Shown here one piece after another: positions 57,937 through 64,000 of a stretch of 64,000 bases of DNA. The notes below the pieces were generated by a model. The model saw nothing but the letters and a program-made list of their open reading frames with translations, made no database searches and was not told the DNA's origin. This stretch comes from Paenibacillus radicis (ex Gao et al. 2016) (GTDB lineage Bacteria > Bacillota > Bacilli > Paenibacillales > Paenibacillaceae). The position numbers were made by a program, and so were the translations under genes. The DNA lies in contig NZ_BMHY01000005.1 in NCBI RefSeq assembly GCF_014641555.1, positions 365,523 to 429,522 of the forward strand, written 5' to 3'. How positions within the stretch are numbered: the stretch's first letter is position 1; every line of letters starts with the position of its first letter.

Positions 57937-58665
57937 ATGGCGGGAACGCCGCAACTAAAGTTGCCGCAAGAAGAAGGAACAGACGCACTGCTTCGCGTTT
58001 CCGGCCTCAAGAGGACGTTCGGTCGAGGGGCCGCTGCGACAACCGTTCTTCAGGGCGTGGATCTATCGATTAAAGCGGGGAAGCTGATCGCATTGAAGGG
58101 ACGTTCGGGCTCCGGCAAGACGACGCTGCTTAATCTGCTCGCTGCGCTCGATCTTCCGACGGAGGGCAGCGTCCGCTTCGATGGACAGGCGCTGAACGAG
58201 CTGTCCGACAAGGCGCGCGGCGAAGTCCGGCGCAGACGAATGGGGCTCATCTTTCAGTCGTTCGCCTTGTTTCCGCTGATGTCGGCTTACGAGAACGTTG
58301 AGTTCGCGATGCGGATTGCAGGCGTTCCTGCAAGCGGAAGGAAAGACGCAGCGGAGCAGGCGCTGGATTTTGTCGGTTTGAAGCCGCGTATGCACCACCG
58401 GCCTTTCGAGATGTCCGGCGGCGAGCAGCAGCGGACTGCAATCGCGCGGGCCATCGCACACAAGCCGAAGCTGCTGCTGGCCGACGAACCGACAGCTGAG
58501 CTGGATAGCCGAACGGGCTTGCATATTTTGAGCGTGCTGCGGGGGCTCGTCAAGGAAGCGGGGATGACCGTCATTATGACCACTCACGACCCGGCCATCA
58601 TGGAGGTTGTCGACGAGGTATATGAATTGGAGGATGGGATCATTGTTCAAGCTGCAAAACTCTAG
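57937..58665 (+). CDS. ABC transporter ATP-binding protein (MacB/LolD type)
   Basis: 242 residues. Walker A GRSGSGKTTLLN, Q-loop FQSFALFPLMSAYENVEF, signature MSGGEQQRTAIARA, Walker B LLLADEPTAELD and switch His in TTHDP. The subfamily powers FtsX-type permeases (LolCDE/MacB-like) rather than classic importers. Start ATG 57937; a GGGG stretch lies upstream. First gene of a four-gene operon with adaptor, permease and second ATPase; the adaptor start overlaps its 3' end. Confidence 0.9.
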   Translation: MAGTPQLKLPQEEGTDALLRVSGLKRTFGRGAAATTVLQGVDLSIKAGKLIALKGRSGSGKTTLLNLLAALDLPTEGSVRFDGQALNELSDKARGEVRRRRMGLIFQSFALFPLMSAYENVEFAMRIAGVPASGRKDAAEQALDFVGLKPRMHHRPFEMSGGEQQRTAIARAIAHKPKLLLADEPTAELDSRTGLHILSVLRGLVKEAGMTVIMTTHDPAIMEVVDEVYELEDGIIVQAAKL

Positions 58666-59668
58666 CCGAGCGGCGCTCGCGCTGCTCACAAGCCTGTCTC
58701 TGTTGTCCGGCTGCTCGCTGCTTCCGAAGGAGGAAGCGCCGATCAAGCCGCCGCTTGTCAAGCCGGCGGAACAGAATTACTCCACAGTGCTCGTTGAGAA
58801 AGGCGATATTCGTACCGAAATTCGGGGCGCCGGATTTTTCGAATCGATTGAAAGCGACAACGCGCAATTCGTCTCGCAGGGCGGGCGCATCGAGAAGGTC
58901 AACGTAAAATCCGGTGATACGGTGAAGAAAGGCGATCTGCTGCTGAAGCTTGGAGTCGATGGGATTGATCTGCAGATTCTGGAGCAGAAGCTGGCGCTTC
59001 AGAAAGCGGAATACGCGCTGAAGCAGTTGAAGCGCAACGCGGAGGATCCCGATGCGATGCGGCTTGCAGAGCTTCAGTTGGATATTGAGAAGCTGAAGCA
59101 CTACAAGCTCCAAGGGACCATCGAGCGCAGCGAACTGCGTGCTTCGATGGATGGTCTTGTCGTTTTCGTCGAGGATTTGGAGCCGGGCGATACCGTTCAG
59201 CCTTACCAGACGCTCGTAACCGTAGTTAATCCCAATAAGCTGCGCTTCTCCTACCAATCATCGGATACGGCTCTTATCCGCGAAGCCTCAGTAGGAATGA
59301 AAGCTGAGATTTCTACCAATAAGACGAAAACGCTGGGCAAGGTTGTGCAGACGCCATCCTCTGCTCCCGAGACGAGTAATGAAGGTTTAGCCGAAAAATA
59401 CAAAAAAACACTCTACGTAGACATAGACAAACTTCCCGATGGAGCGAAGCTGGGTATGAGCGGTGATTTGGTCATCGTGCTAACTGAGCACACCAATGTG
59501 CTGGTCATTCCGAAAAGCGGCCTCCGCACCTATATGGGGCGTACTTTCGTCCGTGTGCTCGATGATAAAGCGCTGCGGGAAATCGATGTGGAGACGGGAC
59601 TGATCTCCACGACGCTGGTCGAGATTACGAAAGGCTTGGATGAAGGGCAGAAGATCGTACTGAATTAA
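58643..59668 (+). CDS. Membrane-fusion/adaptor lipoprotein (HlyD/MacA-like)
   Basis: About 341 residues. Signal peptide with lipobox LLSGCSLLP. MacA-like order: lipoyl half (GGRIEKVNVKSGDTVKKGDL), short coiled coil (LEQKLALQKAEYALKQLKRN), second lipoyl half (RASMDGLVVFVEDLEPGDTV) and beta-barrel (LVIPKSGLRTYMGRTFVRVL). In Gram-positives such adaptors work with an FtsX-type permease to export peptides or drugs. TTG 58643 is preferred (GGAGG 9 bases before), overlapping the ATPase gene by 23 bp; ATG 58634 and earlier starts are in frame but touch the site. Confidence 0.82.
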   Translation: MFKLQNSSRAALALLTSLSLLSGCSLLPKEEAPIKPPLVKPAEQNYSTVLVEKGDIRTEIRGAGFFESIESDNAQFVSQGGRIEKVNVKSGDTVKKGDLLLKLGVDGIDLQILEQKLALQKAEYALKQLKRNAEDPDAMRLAELQLDIEKLKHYKLQGTIERSELRASMDGLVVFVEDLEPGDTVQPYQTLVTVVNPNKLRFSYQSSDTALIREASVGMKAEISTNKTKTLGKVVQTPSSAPETSNEGLAEKYKKTLYVDIDKLPDGAKLGMSGDLVIVLTEHTNVLVIPKSGLRTYMGRTFVRVLDDKALREIDVETGLISTTLVEITKGLDEGQKIVLN

Positions 59669-59729
59669 TAGTAACGCTCAAATTCCAAGTCGGAAATGCA
59701 ACTTATTTGACAGGAGCGGAGGCTTGCAG

Positions 59730-62579
59730 GTGGCTTTGTTGTCCATGATTTTTCGTAAAATGACGCAAAACAAGTGGCTGGAGGCCAGTCTGCTAATGGG
59801 GCTTATTATTACGGTCGGCCTCGTATCCAGCATTCCAATGTATACCGAAGCGATTCTCTCCCGCATGCTGATCAAAGAGCTGGAGACCTCGCAGAGCAAC
59901 AGCAGCACATATCCGGGAACGCTGGCTGCCCGTTTCGTCTACTCGTCCAGCGATGCGGACGGAAGACTGAAACAGAAGAATGCCAATGACAGCTTCGTCC
60001 GTAAACAGGTCATTCCGTTCATTCCCGTTCCATTGCTTGCATCGACATACGATGTGCAATCGTTGACGTATGCGTTGAAGCCTGACGGCAGGCAGGAGCA
60101 GTCCAGCAAGAAAACATCGGACATTCGTTCCAAGCTGGTTGGCGTTGAAGGGCTGGAGCAGCATATCAAGCTCGTAGACGGGCGGATGCCGGAGAAAAAA
60201 CCAGTGAATGGCGTTTACGAGGTACTCGTGACCGAAAAAGGTCTGAACCATCTGCGCGCCGTACTGGGCGCAGAGTTTACAATTGAGGACAAGACAGTCA
60301 CGGAGACGATCAAGATCAAGCCCGTAGGCGTATTTACGAAGCTTAATGACGACGATCTGTTTTTTCAATCGACCGATTTGGGCACTTATACAAGCTCCGT
60401 ACTCATTGACCGGGAACTGCTTGAGAATGATTTGCTTAATACGAAGAGGCTTCAGACAGGAGCCAGCGGCTGGTTTCTGGTGCCTGACTATTCCAAGCTG
60501 GAGCTGCGTACGGTTAATCAATATTTGCATGCGGCAGCGCAACTGAAACAGCTCGTAGAGACAAGCTACAATTACTCGATGGACGCCAAGTATTTGAATG
60601 TCATCGATGCTTATTTCGAACGATCCAGCAGCTTGCGCATTCTAATGTGGTCGTTGAACGTGCCGGTGCTGGCTATGCTTGCTCTATACGTCTTTATGGT
60701 ATCCAATCTCATTACCAACCGGCAGCGGACGGAAATCGCCGTCATTCGCAGCCGGGGCGCCTCACGTATGCAGATCATGTTGTCCTATATGGCCGAATAT
60801 GGCTTGCTCAGTGTGCTGGCGGTTGCGGCTGGTCCGCCGCTAGGTTTGTTTCTGACCAAAGTGCTGGGCTCCTCGAACGGTTTTATGTCCTTCGTGCAAC
60901 GATCCGGCATCCGCGTTCATCTGAACAGCGAAGTTTATACGTATGCGATAATCGCCGCATTAGCTGTATTTGCTATTATGCTGCTGCCGGCGCTTCAGGC
61001 GACCAAGGCGACAATCGTCGGTCATAAGCAGCAGATGGCCCGCATGGGCGGGACGCCATTTTGGCATAAGCTGTTTCTGGATGTCATTGCGCTGGTCATT
61101 GCATTATACGGCTTGAGAGTGTTCCACACGCGCATGAAATCGCTGCAAACGCTAGGTTTGACCGGAAGTGACTTGCATATTGATCCGCTGCAGTTCGCGG
61201 TTCCTGCGTTGTTCATTCTGGGCGGCGGTATGCTACTGTTGCGGATCTATCCTTATTTTCTGCGGCTGGTCTATTGGTCAGGGAAGAAATGGTGGCCTCC
61301 TTCCATCTATGCCACGCTAATTCAAGTGGGACGCTCCAGTACCGGTTATCAGTTTCTGATGATTTTTCTTATGATGACGATAGCCACGGGCATGTTCAGT
61401 GCGAGCGCCGCAAGAACGATCAACAGCAACAGTGAAGACCGGGTCCAATATGCTGCGGGCGCAGATGTCGTACTGCGGGCGTTGTGGCCCAATGACAAGC
61501 CTTCCGATCAAGGGAGCGGTGCGACGGGTCCGGGACAATCGTCTACCCCGGTTCCAGAAGTCATCCATTACTTAGAGCCTCCCTTCGAGCCCTATACGAA
61601 GCTGGAGGGCGTAGAGCATACAGCGAGAGTATTCATCAAGAAAAACGCTGCTTTCTCCAGCAATGGCGGCAGCGGGACCGCTAGGCTGATGGGGATCGAT
61701 ACCGATGAATTCGGCATGACGTCCTGGTTTCGGAACGGTTTGCTGCCGTATCCGTTCTATGAATACTTGAACGTGCTGGCAACAGAGCCGAATGCAGTTC
61801 TGATCTCCAAGACGCTGGCAGACAATAGAAGCCTGAAGCAAGGCGACACGCTGTATGTCGGCTGGGAAGGGGTCAATCAGCAGCCGTTCGTCATCTATGG
61901 CATTGTCGATTACTTCCCGACATTCAGTCCAGTGGCGGATGGAAGCAATGACCCGCCGATGCTGATCGTGGGTCATCGTCAGCAGATTCAGACCGTACTG
62001 TCCATGGAGCCTTACGAAGTATGGTTGAAGCTGAAGCCGGATGCCTCATTAAGCGATCTGTATCATAGCATCGAGAACAGCAAGCTGTCTTTGACAACGA
62101 TTGAGAACACGGGAGAAGCGATAAGCAAAGCGAAGAGCGATCCGTTTCTAATGGCGGTGAACGGAGCGCTGACGTTAGGTTTCCTTATTTCGTTAGGGAT
62201 TAGCTTCGTGGGCTTCCTGCTCTATTGGCTGCTGGTGCTGCGCGGCAGAATGCTGCAAAACGGCATCATGCGGGCAATGGGCCTGTCACTGCGCCAATTG
62301 CTGGGCATGCTGACCGTAGAACAGCTGCTGACGTCCGGTGCGGCTGTTGGTATCGGTCTGCTGACGGGTTATACGACGAGCCGGCTATTCGTTCCGGTGT
62401 TCCAGAATGCGTTCGATGCCAAGACGCTTGTGCCGCCGTTTATCGTGACGGTCGACCCGACCGATTCCATCCGGATTTATATTTTCGTCGGCGCTATGCT
62501 CATCATCGGGCTTGGTATTCTGGGCGTTATGCTGTCTCGGTTGAAAATACATCAGGCCATCAAGCTGGGGGAGGACTAA
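59730..62579 (+). CDS. FtsX-family ABC permease, large
   Basis: About 949 residues, the size of doubled FtsX/MacB permeases. An N-terminal helix (EASLLMGLIITVGLVSSIPM) is followed by an extracytoplasmic domain, a first FtsX four-helix-type region (about 305-480; TNRQRTEIAVIRSRGASRMQ), further helices near 530-570, a second extracytoplasmic domain and the C-terminal FtsX region (about 800-945; LQNGIMRAMGLSLRQLLGML). The cytoplasmic RSRGASRMQI loop fits contact with the ATPase. GTG 59730 (7 bases after CGGAGG) or TTG 59724 is the start. Likely exports or extracts a peptide or lipid substrate with the two ATPases. Confidence 0.85.
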   Translation: MALLSMIFRKMTQNKWLEASLLMGLIITVGLVSSIPMYTEAILSRMLIKELETSQSNSSTYPGTLAARFVYSSSDADGRLKQKNANDSFVRKQVIPFIPVPLLASTYDVQSLTYALKPDGRQEQSSKKTSDIRSKLVGVEGLEQHIKLVDGRMPEKKPVNGVYEVLVTEKGLNHLRAVLGAEFTIEDKTVTETIKIKPVGVFTKLNDDDLFFQSTDLGTYTSSVLIDRELLENDLLNTKRLQTGASGWFLVPDYSKLELRTVNQYLHAAAQLKQLVETSYNYSMDAKYLNVIDAYFERSSSLRILMWSLNVPVLAMLALYVFMVSNLITNRQRTEIAVIRSRGASRMQIMLSYMAEYGLLSVLAVAAGPPLGLFLTKVLGSSNGFMSFVQRSGIRVHLNSEVYTYAIIAALAVFAIMLLPALQATKATIVGHKQQMARMGGTPFWHKLFLDVIALVIALYGLRVFHTRMKSLQTLGLTGSDLHIDPLQFAVPALFILGGGMLLLRIYPYFLRLVYWSGKKWWPPSIYATLIQVGRSSTGYQFLMIFLMMTIATGMFSASAARTINSNSEDRVQYAAGADVVLRALWPNDKPSDQGSGATGPGQSSTPVPEVIHYLEPPFEPYTKLEGVEHTARVFIKKNAAFSSNGGSGTARLMGIDTDEFGMTSWFRNGLLPYPFYEYLNVLATEPNAVLISKTLADNRSLKQGDTLYVGWEGVNQQPFVIYGIVDYFPTFSPVADGSNDPPMLIVGHRQQIQTVLSMEPYEVWLKLKPDASLSDLYHSIENSKLSLTTIENTGEAISKAKSDPFLMAVNGALTLGFLISLGISFVGFLLYWLLVLRGRMLQNGIMRAMGLSLRQLLGMLTVEQLLTSGAAVGIGLLTGYTTSRLFVPVFQNAFDAKTLVPPFIVTVDPTDSIRIYIFVGAMLIIGLGILGVMLSRLKIHQAIKLGED

Positions 62580-62582
62580 CCG

Positions 62583-63464
62583 TTGATTCACTGCGAAGGA
62601 CTGGTCAAAATATACAAGGCGGCGGATCTGGAAGTGTTCGCGCTCCAGGGGCTGGATCTTCATGTGGAGGCCGGCGAGCTGATGGCGATTATCGGCAACA
62701 GCGGCAGCGGCAAGTCGACGCTGCTTAATATGCTCGGAGGGCTTGACCGGCCTACTGCCGGGAGCCTCGTCGTTGACGGCAAAGATATGCTTAAATTCAG
62801 CGAGCGTGATTACGTCCGGTACAAGCGGGAAAGCGTCGGCTTCGTCTGGCAGAACAACGGCCGTAATTTGATTCCTTATTTGACGGCGCAGCAAAACGTA
62901 GAGCTGCCTATTCTGCTCCAAGGGCGCCGCAAGAAGGAGCGGGCGCGCGAGCTGCTGGAAGCGGTTGGCCTCAGCCACCGCGCCCATAATAAGCTGCAGC
63001 AGCTGTCGGGCGGCGAGCAGCAGCGGGTCGCAATTGCGATCGCGCTTGCCAATCAGCCGCGCCTGCTGTTGGCTGATGAGCCGACAGGCTCGGTAGACAG
63101 CCGGATGGCGACGCAGATTTTGGAGCTGTTCCGGGAGCTCAATCGGACGCTTGGCTTGACCGTTGTTATCGTTACGCATGATCCCGAACTGGCGCGCAAG
63201 GTGGATCGGGTGGTGGCGATTCGGGACGGCAAGATTTCGTCAGAGATGCTGCGGAAGGGTTCTTACTTGCAGGAGCTGGAGGCGATGGCCGAAGGCGAGG
63301 CGGCTGCCCGGGAGACGCATGTGGAGTATGCGGTCCTCGACAAAGCCGGCCGCCTCCAGGTGCCTGCGGGCTACCTGGATACAGCCGGCTTTAAGGACAA
63401 ACGCAAAGTTCGGGTAGAGCTGGAGGACGGCCGTATCGTGCTGTCGCCGCCAGAAGATGCTTAA
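62583..63464 (+). CDS. ABC ATPase with C-terminal AbrB-like domain
   Basis: 293 residues. ATPase core (1-225): Walker A GNSGSGKSTLLNM, signature LSGGEQQRVAIAIALA, Walker B LLLADEPTGSVD, His in VTHDP. A ~65-residue extension follows; residues about 245-290 (VEYAVLDKAGRLQVPAGYLD then KVRVELEDGRIVLSPPE) read as an AbrB/SpoVT-type swapped-hairpin domain. That fold normally binds DNA or mediates dimerisation, so here it may dimerise the ATPase or link it to regulation. Start TTG 62583 follows GGGGGAGG by about 9 bases, 3 bp after the permease stop. Last gene of the operon. Confidence 0.88.
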   Translation: MIHCEGLVKIYKAADLEVFALQGLDLHVEAGELMAIIGNSGSGKSTLLNMLGGLDRPTAGSLVVDGKDMLKFSERDYVRYKRESVGFVWQNNGRNLIPYLTAQQNVELPILLQGRRKKERARELLEAVGLSHRAHNKLQQLSGGEQQRVAIAIALANQPRLLLADEPTGSVDSRMATQILELFRELNRTLGLTVVIVTHDPELARKVDRVVAIRDGKISSEMLRKGSYLQELEAMAEGEAAARETHVEYAVLDKAGRLQVPAGYLDTAGFKDKRKVRVELEDGRIVLSPPEDA

Positions 63465-63474
63465 TGCAGGAAGA

Positions 63475-64000
63475 TTATTTCTCGATTGCCGTTGTCGCAG
63501 TTAGCGGCAGCGGCAATTTGATTTCGACAACGGTGCCGACATTCAGTTGGCTTCTGAAATTCATGCTGCCCTTGTGGTTGTCGATAATTTGCTGGCTTAC
63601 CATCAGCCCGAGTCCTGTACCCTCATCCTTGCGGGTAAAGAAGGGCTCGCATAGACGACTCAAATCGGGCTCGGATATGCCGCTTCCCTGGTCAGTAATC
63701 CGAATAAGAATGCCTTCCGGCGGAGCGTAACGCAGCTCGATCGTCAATTGTCCGCCATGCGGCATGGACTCGATGCCGTTTTTCATCACATTCAGAAACA
63801 CTTGCTTCAACTGATTGACTTCGCCCATCACCAGAGGAACTTGCTCGTCCAGATAGGTAACTAGACGGATATTATTGAAATTAGCCTCGGAATCAAGCAG
63901 CATCACGATATCGCGCAGCGTATCGCGGATGTTGATTAGTTGGAAGTGAATTGCCTGCGGCTTGGCGACGACAAGAAATTCACTAATGATGAAGTTGATC
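63475..64000 (-). CDS. Sensor histidine kinase, C-terminal part (window edge)
   Basis: Partial: the coding frame runs off the right edge, so the start and sensor domain are outside. The visible ~174 residues begin with the end of the HisKA helix (INFIISEFLVVAKPQAIHFQ) and continue with an ATPase: NQLKQVFLNVMKNGIESMP (N box), ITDQGSGIS (G1), FFTRKDEGTGLGL (F and G2 boxes), KGSMNFRSQ. The EFLVVAKPQ and NGIESMP features are like sporulation kinases (KinA/KinB group), which feed the Spo0A phosphorelay. Convergent with the ABC operon, 10 bp from it. Confidence 0.82.
   Translation of the reverse strand, partial: INFIISEFLVVAKPQAIHFQLINIRDTLRDIVMLLDSEANFNNIRLVTYLDEQVPLVMGEVNQLKQVFLNVMKNGIESMPHGGQLTIELRYAPPEGILIRITDQGSGISEPDLSRLCEPFFTRKDEGTGLGLMVSQQIIDNHKGSMNFRSQLNVGTVVEIKLPLPLTATTAIEK

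Noticed and set aside
59793..60542. 249-codon minus-strand frame
   Set aside because: Antisense to the FtsX permease; Cys/Arg/Gln-rich composition typical of a shadow frame.

Overview
The window reads as chromosome of a spore-forming, low-to-mid-GC Firmicute of the Paenibacillus type. The reasons are AGGAGG-type ribosome binding sites with frequent TTG/GTG starts, three giant S-layer-homology (SLH) proteins, YesM/YesN-type two-component systems beside carbohydrate ABC transporters, a LipL-type lipoyl relay enzyme, OhrR/PerR/Fur-style operators and several LacI regulators. No assignment below species-group level is attempted.

Layout. 0-5 kb: a small repeat cluster, a divergent ohrR/glutathione-peroxidase pair with visible OhrR-type operators, an NAD(P)-binding oxidoreductase, a ROK regulator and a lipoprotein polysaccharide deacetylase. 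5-11.7 kb: a sugar ABC importer (binding protein, two permeases) followed by its likely sensor kinase and AraC-type response regulator. 11.8-17.3 kb: a MATE exporter, a split ThrE-type exporter, LipL, and an AT-richer trio (Nudix hydrolase, histidine phosphatase, unknown protein). 17.3-32 kb: a 1046-residue hybrid kinase with a BTAD-type response regulator, then two SLH surface proteins of 1918 and 1329 residues; the kinase and the second SLH gene share a conserved ~90-bp terminator/promoter block. 32-36.3 kb: an alpha/beta hydrolase, a DUF2239-type gene, a ZosA-like P-type ATPase with a PerR-like box, and a 42-residue membrane peptide behind a strong Fur box. 36.5-42.1 kb: a third SLH protein carrying 16 tandem 75-residue repeats.

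43.6-46.3 kb is a decayed integrative element: the 3' half of a tRNA-Leu-like gene at its left end, the 5' half at its right end, TGGTCAC arm-type repeats inside both ends, a truncated tyrosine integrase, a frameshifted gene, and one AT-rich intact gene encoding an uncharacterised SEC-C/zinc-motif protein. This is the best candidate for something undescribed.

46.4-53.4 kb: a DJ-1/PfpI protein, an orphan flagellin with a ~350-residue central insertion, a histidine phosphatase, and an OmpR-type two-component system preceded by a terminator-containing leader and followed by a second deacetylase paralogous to the one at 3.8 kb. 53.4-57.9 kb: a butanediol-dehydrogenase-like gene divergent from a LacI regulator with palindromic operators, a CatB-type acetyltransferase, a promoter/operator/RBS unit that has lost its gene, and a second LacI regulator. 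57.9-63.5 kb: an ABC export operon (ATPase, adaptor lipoprotein, FtsX permease, and a second ATPase with an AbrB-like tail). The window ends inside a convergent histidine kinase gene.
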